Shown: positions 1 through 12,727, numbered from the stretch's first letter. The stretch: DNA of 64,000 nucleotides from Rodentibacter genomosp. 2 (GCA_001999425.1 MLHP01000024.1:62001-126000); one strand, 5' to 3'. Notes: generated by a model not told the origin, from the letters alone. Program-made: numbers and translations.

Positions 1-53
1 AGTTATGAATAATGTAAAAAACGCATTAAATTTTAACCGCACTTTTATTATCG

Positions 54-1067
54 CTAGCTTCTCAAAATATTATAAATTTCGAAATCTTTGCGATCCAAAT
101 AATGGGTGGATTGGATTTTACGAATAGTACGTGATTTGCCTCTAATTAATAGGGTTTCAGTGGTAGCAAGATTACCTCGACGGGAAATTCCTTTAAGTAA
201 TTCACCGTGTGTAATACCGGTGGCGGCAAACACCAAATTATCATCACGCACGAGATCTTCTAATTTTAATATTTCATTCACTTTAACGCCTAATTCTTCA
301 CAACGTTGGATTTCTTCTGCTGCAATTTTTCGATTTTCTTCCGTATCACCTTTTACTTCATTACGAGGAATTAAACGTGCCTGCATATCACCGCCTAACG
401 ATCGAACTGCCGCCGCCGCGGCAACCCCTTCCGGCGCACCGCCAATACCGTAAACCATATCGACTTCGGCATCAGGCAAGCAACATAAGACAGAAGCGGC
501 AACATCGCCGTCAGGAATAGCCATAACCCGAATTCCTAGATTATACATTTGTTGGATAACCGTATCATGACGAGGCTTGGCTAATACCATCACAGTTAAA
601 TCGGATAGGGATTTTCCTAAGCGTGAAGCGGTACGACGAAGATTTTGTTCAATAGGTAAACTGAGATCAATCATTCCTTTGACTTCCGGCCCTACCACAA
701 TTTTTTCCATGTACATATCCGGTGCTTTTAAGAACGTTCGTTTGCCGCCTGCGGCAAGAACAGAAATGGCGTTAGATTGTCCCATTGCTGTCATACGCGT
801 ACCATCAATCGGATCAACAGCAATAGAAACAAGTTCCCCATTACCTGAACCCACTTTTTCACCGATATAAAGCATCGGTGCTTTATCAATTTCACCCTCT
901 CCTATAACAATCTCACCATCCATATGAATAAGATTCAGCATATATCGCATTGCTTTTACCGCTGCTTCATCGGCTGCGTGTTTATTGCCACGTCCAAGCC
1001 AAGTGTAAGCCGCTAATGCCGCAGCCTCTGTTACACGAGAAAATTCAATAGCCAGTGCACGATTCAT
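54..1067 (-). CDS. glpX: Fructose-1,6-bisphosphatase class II
   Basis: The 337-residue product hydrolyses fructose 1,6-bisphosphate to fructose 6-phosphate in gluconeogenesis, in the cytosol. It has the family signatures GEGEID and DPIDGTRMTAMG, which carry the metal and phosphate ligands of the Li-sensitive phosphatase fold, and a C-terminal TTETLLIRGKSRTIR stretch typical of GlpX. Length matches the family (about 336 residues in E. coli). It starts at ATG 1067 behind a purine-rich stretch, is read leftwards, and diverges from zapB. A 16-bp perfect palindrome of the PurR type lies 50 bp upstream. No glpFK genes are adjacent here, unlike the E. coli glpFKX operon. Assignment is secure from sequence similarity I recognise. 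Confidence 0.96.
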   Translation of the reverse strand: MNRALAIEFSRVTEAAALAAYTWLGRGNKHAADEAAVKAMRYMLNLIHMDGEIVIGEGEIDKAPMLYIGEKVGSGNGELVSIAVDPIDGTRMTAMGQSNAISVLAAGGKRTFLKAPDMYMEKIVVGPEVKGMIDLSLPIEQNLRRTASRLGKSLSDLTVMVLAKPRHDTVIQQMYNLGIRVMAIPDGDVAASVLCCLPDAEVDMVYGIGGAPEGVAAAAAVRSLGGDMQARLIPRNEVKGDTEENRKIAAEEIQRCEELGVKVNEILKLEDLVRDDNLVFAATGITHGELLKGISRRGNLATTETLLIRGKSRTIRKIQSTHYLDRKDFEIYNILRS

Positions 1068-1117
1068 TTTTTATCTCCAATTGTGTTGCAAGCAAAAGAT
1101 CGCGCTATTCTAACACT

Positions 1118-1133
1118 ATGCAAACGTTTGCAT
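1118..1133. promoter_or_regulatory. PurR-like operator palindrome
   Basis: ATGCAAACGTTTGCAT is a perfect 16-bp palindrome that fits the PurR consensus ANGCAANCGNTTNCNT at every defined position. It lies between the divergent glpX and zapB genes, 50 bp from glpX and 85 bp from zapB. Other LacI-family repressors bind related CG-centred palindromes, so the regulator is inferred. Confidence 0.6.
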
Positions 1134-1218
1134 AATAAATTTTTATGGCAGGCTTTAAAAAGAAAAATGAAGTGGGTACAATAGAGCCGTTTCAGATGTT
1201 ATTTAAAAGGAAATTACT

Positions 1219-1437
1219 ATGTCATTAGAAATCTTAAACCAGCTTGAAGATAAAATTAAGCAAGCGGTAGAAACCATTCAATTACTTCAACTTGAAGTGG
1301 AAGAATTAAAAGAACAAAATAGCCAATCTCAGCAAACCGTTGAAACATTACAAAATGAAAATGAGCAATTAAAAAATGAACATCGTAACTGGCAAGAACA
1401 TATTCGCTCATTGCTTGGCAAATTTGATAACGTTTAA
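1219..1437 (+). CDS. zapB: Cell division protein ZapB
   Basis: A 72-residue, all-helical, strongly charged protein with leucines at heptad spacing along its whole length, rich in Glu, Gln and Lys. This is the look of ZapB, the small coiled-coil protein that joins the Z-ring through ZapA and helps position the division septum. It starts with MSLEILNQLEDKIKQAVETI, like known ZapB. A good ribosome site (AAGGAAA) precedes ATG 1219 and a hairpin terminator follows the stop. It lies between glpX and mioC, as I recall for H. influenzae. Confidence 0.9.
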   Translation: MSLEILNQLEDKIKQAVETIQLLQLEVEELKEQNSQSQQTVETLQNENEQLKNEHRNWQEHIRSLLGKFDNV

Positions 1438-1445
1438 CTCAATTA

Positions 1446-1473
1446 AAAGGCTTAGATTTTCTAAGCCTTTATT
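1446..1473 (+). terminator. Intrinsic terminator after zapB
   Basis: AAAGGCTTAG (1446-1455) pairs perfectly with CTAAGCCTTT (1461-1470) around a 5-base loop, followed by a T-rich stretch. It ends zapB transcription just before mioC. Confidence 0.8.
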
Positions 1474-1486
1474 TTAGATAATTTTT

Positions 1487-1924
1487 ATGAAAGTTTGTAT
1501 TATTTCAGGTAGTACTTTAGGCACCGCCGAGTATGTCGCCGAGCATCTAGCAGATAGTTTAAAAAACCAAGGTTTTTCAACCGCTCTTTTTCACGGTGCT
1601 CAATATGATGATGTAATTAGCGAACCACTATGGTTAATCGTAACTTCCACTCATGGAGCGGGAGAAATTCCGGATAATTTACGATCACTGTTTGATCAAA
1701 TATCACAATCCGATCTTGCTCTTCCCTATTTGCGTTTTGCTATTGTTGGCTTAGGTAATTCGGATTACGATACCTTTTGTTATGCTGCAAATCACATTGA
1801 AAAAATTTTAGAACAAAAAAGTGCGGTCAAACTTTGCGAAACATTAAAAATTGATGTGCTCAATGTCGATGATCCGGAAAGTTACAGTGAAGATTGGCTT
1901 CCTCTATTCATTCGCTCCCTTTAA
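1487..1924 (+). CDS. mioC: Flavodoxin-like protein MioC
   Basis: A 145-residue FMN-binding flavodoxin-fold protein. The phosphate-binding loop SGSTLGTAEYVAEHLAD is at residues 8-24 and the second flavin loop STHGAGEIPDN at about residues 54-64, followed by GLGNSDY near residue 89. MioC supplies electrons in biotin synthesis in E. coli, and its gene classically borders oriC. That is also the position here: the origin begins directly after its terminator. The ribosome site is weak. An uptake sequence lies in frame near residue 115 and a variant copy (ACCGCTCTTTTT) near residue 30. Confidence 0.92.
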   Translation: MKVCIISGSTLGTAEYVAEHLADSLKNQGFSTALFHGAQYDDVISEPLWLIVTSTHGAGEIPDNLRSLFDQISQSDLALPYLRFAIVGLGNSDYDTFCYAANHIEKILEQKSAVKLCETLKIDVLNVDDPESYSEDWLPLFIRSL

Positions 1925-1932
1925 TAAAAAAG

Positions 1933-1961
1933 ACGATGATTTTAACGATCATCGTTTTTTT
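1933..1961 (+). terminator. Intrinsic terminator after mioC
   Basis: ACGATGAT (1933-1940) pairs with ATCATCGT (1948-1955) around a 7-base loop, followed by seven T. It separates mioC transcription from the origin. Confidence 0.82.
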
Positions 1962-2330
1962 CCTGTGCATAACTCACAAAAAATCTGTCAAAAACCTGTA
2001 TTTTATCACTGAATAAGATCTAAAGTTTTATCAACTGTGGATAAATACGTAAATTATCCACAGCAAATAACGACTGTTTTTATCATTGATCAACATTTTC
2101 TAATAAGATCTAATTCATTAATTTATAAAAAGAAAAAGCTGTTATTCACACAATGGAAGGATCCTAATAGTAACAATAATAAGATCTCTATATATAAAAA
2201 GATCTTAAATTTATTACCTCAAGATCTTTGGATCCTTTATCCCCCTATCAAGATCCAATTCTTTCTTTCAAGAAAAACTGAATTTCTGTAAAATAGCACA
2301 AATTTTATATCCGAATAATTAGAGAAAACG
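1962..2330. other. oriC: Chromosomal replication origin (oriC)
   Basis: The 400-bp gap between mioC and mnmG has the features of a gammaproteobacterial oriC. DnaA boxes are visible at 1964-1972 (TGTGCATAA, reverse), 2036-2044 (TGTGGATAA, perfect, reverse), 2054-2062 (TTATCCACA, perfect) and 2142-2150 (TTATTCACA); TTATCCCCC near 2228 is a poor match. Nine GATC sites fall between about 2016 and 2260, several as AGATCT, which suggests Dam methylation and SeqA control. The stretch from about 2150 to 2330 is very AT-rich with AAGATCTTT-like repeats near the right end, a plausible unwinding element. The gene order mioC-oriC-mnmG equals that of E. coli. An 84-codon open frame across the region is incidental. 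Origin function is inferred, not shown. Confidence 0.9.
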
Positions 2331-4220
2331 ATGTTTTATACTGAAACTTACGATGTGATCGTTATTGGTGGCGGTCATGCAGGTACTGAAGCCGCTCTTG
2401 CACCGGCACGTATGGGGTTGAAAACCCTTTTATTAACTCATAATGTTGATACCTTAGGACAAATGTCTTGTAATCCAGCGATTGGCGGGATCGGTAAAGG
2501 TCATTTAGTAAAGGAAGTCGATGCCATGGGCGGTTTAATGGCACATGCCGCCGATAAAGCAGGGATCCAATTTCGAACCCTAAATAGTAGTAAAGGCCCT
2601 GCTGTACGTGCTACCCGTGCTCAGGCGGATCGTGTTTTATATCGCCAAGCTGTAAGAATCTCATTAGAGAACCAACCAAATTTAGATATTTTCCAACAAG
2701 AAGCTACGGATATTTTGATCGAACAAGATCGTGTAACCGGTGTTACCACAAAAATGGGCTTAGCCTTTCGTGCAAAATCAGTGATCTTAACTGCCGGTAC
2801 GTTCTTAGCAGGAAAGATCCATATAGGTTTAGAAAATTATGAAGGCGGTCGTGCCGGTGATCCGGCTTCTGTAAGCCTTTCTCATCGTTTGCGTGATCTT
2901 GGTTTACGTGTAGATCGCCTAAAAACAGGTACGCCACCGCGTATTGATGCTCGTACGATCAATTTTGATGTACTGACAAAACAGCATGGTGATGCAGTAT
3001 TGCCGGTATTTTCTTTTATGGGATCGGTTTTGGATCATCCACAACAAATCCCATGTTATATCACGCATACTAATGAACAAACCCACGAAGTGATCCGCAA
3101 TAATTTGGATCGTAGTCCGATGTACACCGGTGTGATCGAAGGGATCGGTCCGCGTTATTGCCCGTCAATCGAAGATAAAGTTATGCGTTTTGCCGATCGA
3201 AATTCCCATCAAATTTATCTTGAACCAGAAGGATTAACCAGTAATGAAGTTTATCCTAATGGGATCTCTACAAGCCTACCTTTTGATGTTCAAATAGGAA
3301 TAGTTAATTCAATGAAAGGGCTAGAAAAAGCCCGTATAGTGAAACCGGGTTATGCGATCGAATATGATTATTTTGATCCGCGTGATCTGAAACCTACCCT
3401 TGAAACTAAGGGGATCGCCGGTTTATTTTTTGCCGGTCAAATTAACGGCACCACAGGTTATGAAGAAGCGGCAGCACAAGGATTACTTGCAGGAATTAAT
3501 GCCGGACTTTATGTACAAGAAAAAGAGGCATGGTTTCCTCGCCGCGATCAAGCTTATATTGGCGTATTGGTGGACGATCTTTGTACTCTTGGAACGAAAG
3601 AACCCTATCGTGTGTTTACCTCTCGTGCGGAATACCGTTTATTGTTACGCGAAGATAACGCCGATATTCGCTTAACGCCGATTGCCCGTGAATTTGGTTT
3701 GATTGATGAAAAACGTTGGGCGCGTTTCAATCAAAAAATGGAAAACATTGAGCTTGAACGTCAACGTTTACGCAATATCTGGCTACACCCGCGTTCGGAA
3801 TATTTGGAAGAAGCTAATAGGGTGTTAAGTAGCCCGCTTGTGCGTGAGGCCAATGGTGAAGATTTATTACGTCGTCCCGAGATAAATTATGGAATTTTGA
3901 CCGCACTTACGCCATATCAACCACCAATGGAAGACAAAGAAGCGGTGGAACAAGTGGAAATCGTTATAAAATATCAAGGTTATATTGAACATCAAGAAGA
4001 AGAAATCGAAAAACAAAAACGTCATGAAAATACGGCTATTCCAGCTCAATTTGATTATTCCAAAGTATCGGGTTTATCAAATGAAGTTCGTGCCAAATTA
4101 GAACAACATTGTCCGGTTTCTATTGGGCAGGCAAGCCGAATTTCCGGCATTACTCCGGCGGCTATTTCGATTATCTTGGTGAATTTGAAAAAACAAGGGA
4201 TGTTGAAACGTGGAGAATAA
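2331..4220 (+). CDS. mnmG: tRNA uridine-5-carboxymethylaminomethyl synthesis enzyme MnmG (GidA)
   Basis: The 629-residue FAD protein works with MnmE to place carboxymethylaminomethyl groups on the wobble uridine of several tRNAs. The N-terminal dinucleotide motif [12 protein letters not shown] is near residues 11-22, followed by [15 protein letters not shown] and the family signature [11 protein letters not shown] near residue 270. Length equals the E. coli protein. It starts at ATG 2331 behind GAGAAA. It is the first gene right of oriC. The first two thirds of the gene hold 26 GATC sites, several times the chance number, while the last 640 bp hold none. Confidence 0.98.
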   Translation: MFYTETYDVIVIGGGHAGTEAALAPARMGLKTLLLTHNVDTLGQMSCNPAIGGIGKGHLVKEVDAMGGLMAHAADKAGIQFRTLNSSKGPAVRATRAQADRVLYRQAVRISLENQPNLDIFQQEATDILIEQDRVTGVTTKMGLAFRAKSVILTAGTFLAGKIHIGLENYEGGRAGDPASVSLSHRLRDLGLRVDRLKTGTPPRIDARTINFDVLTKQHGDAVLPVFSFMGSVLDHPQQIPCYITHTNEQTHEVIRNNLDRSPMYTGVIEGIGPRYCPSIEDKVMRFADRNSHQIYLEPEGLTSNEVYPNGISTSLPFDVQIGIVNSMKGLEKARIVKPGYAIEYDYFDPRDLKPTLETKGIAGLFFAGQINGTTGYEEAAAQGLLAGINAGLYVQEKEAWFPRRDQAYIGVLVDDLCTLGTKEPYRVFTSRAEYRLLLREDNADIRLTPIAREFGLIDEKRWARFNQKMENIELERQRLRNIWLHPRSEYLEEANRVLSSPLVREANGEDLLRRPEINYGILTALTPYQPPMEDKEAVEQVEIVIKYQGYIEHQEEEIEKQKRHENTAIPAQFDYSKVSGLSNEVRAKLEQHCPVSIGQASRISGITPAAISIILVNLKKQGMLKRGE

Positions 4221-4237
4221 TTTTTTCTATGTTTGAG

Positions 4238-4270
4238 AAAAAGTGCGGTCAATTTAACCGCACTTTTTTT
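4238..4270. terminator. Uptake-sequence inverted pair / terminator after mnmG
   Basis: AAAAAGTGCGGT (4238-4249) and ACCGCACTTTTT (4257-4268) form a 12-bp stem with a 7-base loop and a T tail. Two Hin-type DNA uptake sequences in inverted orientation thus make an intrinsic terminator, usable on both strands. Confidence 0.82.
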
Positions 4271-4462
4271 GGTTATAGAACCTGTTTCAATGCTACATTT
4301 ACTGCCGTTTCTGTAAGATTCTCTCGTAATAGCAGAATCATAGAAAAATGCTGCTAGGATTGAAGTTTAGACGGAATCTTGCAACAGAAATCAAAAAATG
4401 CATAGAATACTGACCGCACTTTCAAGTAAAATACCAAAGATTTTTAAGAGAGTAATTTGTTA

Positions 4463-5074
4463 ATGAAAAAAAAACTGGATAACCTACTTGCACAAGCTAA
4501 AATTCAACTTAGTGAGATACAAAAGCAGAAGTTGATTGATCTTGCTTATTTATTAGATAAATGGAATAAAGCCTATAATTTAACTTCTGTACGTGATCCA
4601 AATGAAATGTTAGTGAAACATATTTTGGATAGTATTGTAGTAAGCTCTTATTTGCAGGGTGATCGTTTTATTGATGTGGGGACGGGGCCGGGTTTACCGG
4701 GGTTACCTTTGGCTATTGTTAATCCTGATAAACAATTTATGTTGTTAGATAGCCTTGGCAAGCGTATTAGTTTTATTCGTAATGCAGTACGTGAGCTAAA
4801 ATTAACAAATGTGGTGCCGATATTGAGCCGTGTAGAGGAATATCAACCAGAAGAAAAATTTGATGGTGTGTTAAGTCGAGCTTTTGCATCACTGAAAGAT
4901 ATGACGGATTGGTGTGCTCATTTACCTAAAGAAAACGGCTATTTTTATGCCCTTAAAGGGATTTATCAAGAAGATGAGGTAAAAGCAATGGATAAAAGAT
5001 ATACTATCCAGCATGTTGTTGAATTGCACGTTCCTGATCTAGTAGGTGAACGACATTTAATCATTTTGCGATAA
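4463..5074 (+). CDS. rsmG: 16S rRNA (guanine527-N7)-methyltransferase RsmG (GidB)
   Basis: The 203-residue product methylates G527 of 16S rRNA. The SAM-binding motif [18 protein letters not shown] is clear near residues 68-85, and the sequence [13 protein letters not shown] is typical of the family. I place the start at ATG 4463 because the AAGAGAG ribosome site (4446-4452) is at good distance; a TTG two codons upstream would sit too close. It follows mnmG after a 240-bp gap that holds a terminator and one uptake sequence. A separate atp promoter follows. Confidence 0.95.
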   Translation: MKKKLDNLLAQAKIQLSEIQKQKLIDLAYLLDKWNKAYNLTSVRDPNEMLVKHILDSIVVSSYLQGDRFIDVGTGPGLPGLPLAIVNPDKQFMLLDSLGKRISFIRNAVRELKLTNVVPILSRVEEYQPEEKFDGVLSRAFASLKDMTDWCAHLPKENGYFYALKGIYQEDEVKAMDKRYTIQHVVELHVPDLVGERHLIILR

Positions 5075-5132
5075 AGCTCAATACTTTTATAAATTATTTT
5101 CTAAAAGTGTGATTTAGTTAACATTTTTTAGG

Positions 5133-5160
5133 TTGAATCTCGTTTTTTCAAAGGTATAAT
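5133..5160 (+). promoter_or_regulatory. Sigma-70 promoter of the atp operon
   Basis: TTGAAT (5133-5138) and a perfect TATAAT (5155-5160) are 16 bp apart. Transcription would start near 5167, downstream of a possible TTG start at 5160, which supports the later ATG 5187 as the start of atpI. Confidence 0.65.
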
Positions 5161-5186
5161 TGTTCCGTTTTAAGGTTTTAAAAGTG

Positions 5187-5564
5187 ATGTCTAGAGTTTT
5201 AACACAAGCCCGAACTAAATATAAAACATCTATTTATATTGAATTTTTTATTGGTCTTGTTTTGGGCTCTATTGTTATGTTATTGCTTGATATTCAAAGT
5301 GCGGTTGATTTTTTCTTAGGTTTTTTTTCTGCATTCATACCTTTTTCTATCTTTGTTTATGTTGTGTTTTATCGCAATCAGCATTTATCAAAAAAACTAA
5401 GCGCATTTTATCGTGCCGAAGCGTTGAAATTTACTTGTACTATTGTACTTATCATTATTTCGTTTAAATGGCTGGCGGTAGAGCATTTTATAACGTTCTT
5501 TGCTGGTTTTTTTATTGCATTAATATTGAATAATTTAGTGCCTTTTTTGTTATATAAGGCGTGA
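5187..5564 (+). CDS. atpI: ATP synthase protein I
   Basis: A small hydrophobic protein of 125 residues with about four membrane segments, located first in the ATP synthase operon. AtpI helps assemble the c-ring and may take part in ion handling. I use ATG 5187 (MSRVLTQAR) because the promoter -10 box overlaps the upstream TTG at 5160. AtpI sequences are poorly conserved, so position and topology carry much of the call. One uptake sequence lies inside the gene near residue 38. Confidence 0.87.
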   Translation: MSRVLTQARTKYKTSIYIEFFIGLVLGSIVMLLLDIQSAVDFFLGFFSAFIPFSIFVYVVFYRNQHLSKKLSAFYRAEALKFTCTIVLIIISFKWLAVEHFITFFAGFFIALILNNLVPFLLYKA

Positions 5565-6380
<816 letters not shown>

Positions 6381-6390
6381 TTTTTATTAA

Positions 6391-6687
<297 letters not shown>

Positions 6688-6736
6688 TCGCCTTATTTGC
6701 TTATCAACGTAAAACAAGCATATTAGGGAGGACGTT

Positions 6737-7207
6737 GTGAATCTAAATGCAACATTAATCGGTCAACTGATTGCATTCGCACTTTTTGTGTGGTTTTGTA
6801 TGAAATTTGTTTGGCCGCCGATTATTAAAGCCATCGAAACACGTCAAAGCCAAATTGCGAATGCGCTTGCTTCTGCCGAAGCGGCAAAAAAAGAGCAAGC
6901 TGATACAAAAATGCTTGTAGAACAAGAAATTTCTAAAGCGAAAGTTCAAGCTCAAGAAATTTTGGATGCTGCTAATAAACGTCGCAATGAAGTATTAGAT
7001 GAAGTAAAAGCCGAAGCGGAAGAACTGAAAGCAAAAATTATTGAACAAGGTCATGCTGAAGTTGAAGCGGAACGCAAACGTGTTCAAGAAGAGTTACGCC
7101 TTAAAGTGGCTTCATTGGCTGTTGCCGGTGCTGAGAAAATTGTGGGTCGTTCTATTGATGAGGCGGCGAACAATGACATTATTGATAAATTAGTTGCAGA
7201 GTTATAG
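6737..7207 (+). CDS. atpF: F1Fo ATP synthase subunit b
   Basis: A 156-residue stalk protein: one N-terminal membrane helix (residues 5-25, ending [11 protein letters not shown]) followed by a long, charged, alanine-rich coiled coil that dimerises and holds delta and F1. Length equals that of E. coli. The start codon is GTG at 6737, chosen because it follows a strong GGGAGG ribosome site and gives the standard [11 protein letters not shown]-terminus. Confidence 0.97.
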   Translation: MNLNATLIGQLIAFALFVWFCMKFVWPPIIKAIETRQSQIANALASAEAAKKEQADTKMLVEQEISKAKVQAQEILDAANKRRNEVLDEVKAEAEELKAKIIEQGHAEVEAERKRVQEELRLKVASLAVAGAEKIVGRSIDEAANNDIIDKLVAEL

Positions 7208-7219
7208 AGGCTTCAGCTT

Positions 7220-7753
7220 ATGTCGGAATTAACTACGATAGCTCGCCCTTATGCCAAAGCAGCGTTTGATTTCGCTATTGAAAAAAGCGCGGTCGAAAAA
7301 TGGGCTGAAATGTTAAGTTTTGTCTCGTCAGTTATTGAGAATGAAACGGTAAAAACACTACTAAATAGTGTTGCTTCAGCACAAAAATTAGCTGATACGG
7401 TTATTTCTATTTGTGGTGAACAATTGGATCAATATGGGCAAAATTTTATTCGGTTAATGGCTGAAAATAAGCGTTTGAGTGCTATTCCTGCAGTATTTAA
7501 TGAATTTAAACATTATGTAGAAGATCACCAAGCCATTGCAGAAGTCGATGTAGTTTCTGCTCAACCATTGAATGTAACACAAGTTGAAAAAATAACAGCG
7601 GCAATGGAAAAAAGATTAGCTCGCAAAGTAAAATTAAATTGCAATGTAGATAGCTCACTGATTGCCGGTGTGGTAATTCGTACTGAGGATTTTGTCATTG
7701 ACGGAAGTAGTCGCGGACAGCTAACCCGTTTGGCAAATGAGTTGCAAGTGTAA
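7220..7753 (+). CDS. atpH: F1Fo ATP synthase subunit delta
   Basis: The 177-residue OSCP/delta subunit that ties the peripheral stalk (b2) to the top of the alpha3beta3 head. The N-terminus [17 protein letters not shown] is characteristic, as is the C-terminal [22 protein letters not shown]. It sits 12 bp after atpF and 12 bp before atpA in the canonical order. Confidence 0.97.
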   Translation: MSELTTIARPYAKAAFDFAIEKSAVEKWAEMLSFVSSVIENETVKTLLNSVASAQKLADTVISICGEQLDQYGQNFIRLMAENKRLSAIPAVFNEFKHYVEDHQAIAEVDVVSAQPLNVTQVEKITAAMEKRLARKVKLNCNVDSSLIAGVVIRTEDFVIDGSSRGQLTRLANELQV

Positions 7754-7765
7754 GAGGAATAAAAG

Positions 7766-9307
7766 ATGCAACTAAATTCTACTGAAATTAGTGAATTGAT
7801 TAAAAAACGTATTGCTCAATTTGATGTGGTCAGCGAAGCTCGTAATACAGGAACAATTGTCTCTGTTAGCGACGGTATTCTTCGTATTCACGGATTAAGT
7901 GATGTAATGCAAGCGGAAATGATTGCATTACCGGGTAATCGTTATGCAATGGCACTTAACTTAGAAAGAGATTCGGTTGGTGCGGTTGTGATGGGACCTT
8001 ATGCCGATTTGGCTGAAGGAATGGAAGTTCAATGTACCGGAAGAATTCTTGAAGTACCTGTTGGACGTGGATTATTAGGACGTGTAGTAAATACATTAGG
8101 TCAACCGATTGACGGAAAGGGAGAAATTGAAAATGACGGTTTTTCTCCTGTTGAAGTTATCGCTCCTGGGGTAATTGATCGTAAATCCGTTGATCAACCG
8201 GTACAAACTGGTTATAAAGCGGTTGACTCAATGGTGCCTATCGGTCGAGGACAACGTGAGTTAATTATCGGAGATCGTCAAACCGGTAAAACTGCATTAG
8301 CGATTGATGCTATCATTAACCAACGTGATTCAGGTATTAAATGTATTTATGTTGCAATAGGTCAAAAAGCTTCTACTATTGCAAACGTTGTGCGTAAATT
8401 GGAAGAACACGGTGCGTTGGCAAATACAATTATTGTTGCTGCCTCTGCTTCGGAATCTGCGGCATTGCAATATCTTGCACCTTATGCAGGTTGTGCAATG
8501 GGAGAATACTTCCGTGATCGCGGCGAAGATGCGTTAATTGTGTATGACGATTTATCAAAGCAAGCCGTTGCTTATCGCCAAATTTCATTATTATTACGTC
8601 GTCCACCAGGTCGTGAGGCTTATCCGGGAGATGTATTCTATTTACACTCACGCTTACTTGAGCGAGCAGCTAGAGTAAATGAAGAATATGTTGAAAAATT
8701 CACTGAAGGTAAAGTAACCGGAAAAACAGGTTCTTTAACTGCTCTGCCTATTATTGAAACTCAAGCAGGGGATGTTTCCGCCTTCGTTCCAACTAACGTT
8801 ATTTCAATTACTGATGGTCAAATTTTCTTAGAATCTAATTTATTTAACTCAGGTATTCGCCCTGCGGTAAACCCAGGTATTTCGGTTTCTCGTGTAGGTG
8901 GTGCTGCACAAACTAAAGTGGTTAAAAAATTAGCCGGGGGGATTCGTACCGCACTTGCACAATATCGTGAATTAGCTGCGTTTGCTCAATTTGCTTCTGA
9001 TCTTGATGATGCTACCCGTAAGCAACTTACCCACGGGGAAAAAGTGACAGAATTATTGAAACAGAAACAATATGCACCGTTAAGTGTTGCGGAACAAGCT
9101 ATTTTACTTTTTGCTGTTGAATTTGGTTATCTTGAATATGTGGAATTGCAAAAAATTGCAAGTTTTGAGACCGCACTTTTAGATTATGCCCACCGTAACC
9201 ATAACGAATTTATGGCTGATTTAACTAAAACGGGTAATTATAATGATGAAATTAAAGACACATTAAAATCCATTTTAGATAATTTTAAAGCCAATAGTGC
9301 ATGGTAA
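7766..9307 (+). CDS. atpA: F1Fo ATP synthase subunit alpha
   Basis: The 513-residue non-catalytic nucleotide-binding subunit of F1. The Walker A motif GDRQTGKTA is near residues 169-177, and the arginine finger region [12 protein letters not shown] is near residue 374. Length equals that of E. coli AtpA. The ribosome site AGAGGAA precedes ATG 7766. Two in-frame uptake sequences (near 8950 and 9169) encode parts of the C-terminal helical domain. Confidence 0.99.
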   Translation: MQLNSTEISELIKKRIAQFDVVSEARNTGTIVSVSDGILRIHGLSDVMQAEMIALPGNRYAMALNLERDSVGAVVMGPYADLAEGMEVQCTGRILEVPVGRGLLGRVVNTLGQPIDGKGEIENDGFSPVEVIAPGVIDRKSVDQPVQTGYKAVDSMVPIGRGQRELIIGDRQTGKTALAIDAIINQRDSGIKCIYVAIGQKASTIANVVRKLEEHGALANTIIVAASASESAALQYLAPYAGCAMGEYFRDRGEDALIVYDDLSKQAVAYRQISLLLRRPPGREAYPGDVFYLHSRLLERAARVNEEYVEKFTEGKVTGKTGSLTALPIIETQAGDVSAFVPTNVISITDGQIFLESNLFNSGIRPAVNPGISVSRVGGAAQTKVVKKLAGGIRTALAQYRELAAFAQFASDLDDATRKQLTHGEKVTELLKQKQYAPLSVAEQAILLFAVEFGYLEYVELQKIASFETALLDYAHRNHNEFMADLTKTGNYNDEIKDTLKSILDNFKANSAW

Positions 9308-9328
9308 TTAGGTCAATGGAGAAATAAG

Positions 9329-11592
<2,264 letters not shown>

Positions 11593-11620
11593 TCGCTTCA
11601 AGTAATTGAAGGAGAACAAA

Positions 11621-12049
11621 ATGGCAACATTTGATTTAATTATAGTCAGTGCGGAACATAAAATTTTTGAAGGTAAAGTAAAACAAATTCTGGCTACGGG
11701 GACAGAAGGGGAGTTGGGTATTTTACCGAATCATATCCCTTTGTTAACGGCGATAAAACCGGGAATTGTCAAATTGATCTTAGAAAATAATCAAGAAGAA
11801 GTTATTTATGTTTCCGGTGGATTTTTAGAAGTTCAACCGAGCGTGGTAACTGTTCTGGCTGATGTCGCGATTCGTGGAACAGAATTAGATTCCGAGCGAA
11901 TTTTAGAAGCTAAACGTAAAGCGGAAGAAAACATTGTGGCACATAATTCTGATGTAGATCACGAGGTTTTGGTTGCTAAACTTTCTAAAGAGTTAGCAAA
12001 ACTTCGAGCTTATGAGCTAACAGAAAAACTTGTGAAATCAAAAAGATAA
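11621..12049 (+). CDS. atpC: F1Fo ATP synthase subunit epsilon
   Basis: The 142-residue epsilon subunit: an N-terminal beta-sandwich (residues 1-85, with [19 protein letters not shown]) and a C-terminal helical hairpin that regulates ATP hydrolysis. I start at ATG 11621 behind the strong AAGGAGAA ribosome site; a TTG five codons upstream lies before that site. Last gene of the operon, followed by an uptake-sequence terminator. Confidence 0.97.
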   Translation: MATFDLIIVSAEHKIFEGKVKQILATGTEGELGILPNHIPLLTAIKPGIVKLILENNQEEVIYVSGGFLEVQPSVVTVLADVAIRGTELDSERILEAKRKAEENIVAHNSDVDHEVLVAKLSKELAKLRAYELTEKLVKSKR

Positions 12050-12051
12050 TA

Positions 12052-12083
12052 AAAAAGTGCGGTTGATTTTAACCGCACTTTTT
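12052..12083. terminator. Uptake-sequence inverted pair / atp operon terminator
   Basis: AAAAAGTGCGGTT (12052-12064) and AACCGCACTTTTT (12071-12083) form a perfect 13-bp stem with a 6-base loop, directly after the atpC stop codon. Confidence 0.88.
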
Positions 12084-12173
12084 GTTTATGGATTATCATT
12101 TATTAAAAACGATTAAATTTCGTCTATTTTTATGGTATTTTACCGACCGTTTCACAGTTAATTTTGATGAATT

Positions 12174-12713
12174 ATGGAAAAAATCATTATTGATGAAAAT
12201 CAGTTTCAGCGCACTATTTCTCGTATTTCCCACGAAATTATTGAAAAACACCCAAGTTTAGATAATATCGTGATCGTTGGTATTAAACGTCGTGGTGCGG
12301 AAATTGCCGCTCTAATCAAACGTAAAATTGCAGATTTAATTAAGATAGAACTTCCTTCAATGGAATTGGATATTACTTTCTATCGTGATGATTTACAGCA
12401 TGTTGAATCTGAAAATTTAATGCCGGTATATAGTGGAGCATCACAGTATCTGAATGTAAAAGATAAAGAAGTCATTTTAATTGATGATGTATTATTTACA
12501 GGCCGTACGATTCGCGCTGCGATGGATGCATTGACTGACTTTGGTCGTGCGGCAAAGATAGAATTGGTTATTTTTGTTGATCGAGGGCATCGAGAACTAC
12601 CTATTCGGGCTGATTATGTAGGTAAAAATGTACCGACTAATCGGGAAGAAAAAGTACAGGTTCGAACTGAAAAATATGATGGTTGTTACGAAGTAGCATT
12701 ATTATCAAAATAA
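12174..12713 (+). CDS. pyrR: PyrR bifunctional pyrimidine regulator / uracil phosphoribosyltransferase
   Basis: A 179-residue type I phosphoribosyltransferase. The PRPP-binding motif VILIDDVLFTGRT spans residues 100-112. The downstream stretch VDRGHRELPIRADYVGKNVPT separates PyrR from hypoxanthine phosphoribosyltransferases. In Gram-positive bacteria PyrR binds pyr mRNA to cause attenuation and also makes UMP from uracil; in Pasteurellaceae the RNA-binding role is less certain. No pyr biosynthesis gene is adjacent and I see no PyrR-type anti-antiterminator in the 90-bp leader. Confidence 0.93.
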   Translation: MEKIIIDENQFQRTISRISHEIIEKHPSLDNIVIVGIKRRGAEIAALIKRKIADLIKIELPSMELDITFYRDDLQHVESENLMPVYSGASQYLNVKDKEVILIDDVLFTGRTIRAAMDALTDFGRAAKIELVIFVDRGHRELPIRADYVGKNVPTNREEKVQVRTEKYDGCYEVALLSK

Positions 12714-12727
12714 TACCAATCTATTGT

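Noticed and set aside
106-870. Open frames on the plus strand opposite glpX
   Set aside because: They are antisense shadows of glpX with no ribosome sites or recognisable products.
2037-2291. 84-codon open frame across the mioC-mnmG gap
   Set aside because: It lies over DnaA boxes and GATC repeats of oriC, has no ribosome site and an AT-driven composition rich in Lys, Ile and Asn.
12174-12713. Hypoxanthine phosphoribosyltransferase (hpt)
   Set aside because: The VDRGHRELPIRADYVGKNVPT segment and length fit PyrR; Hpt lacks it.
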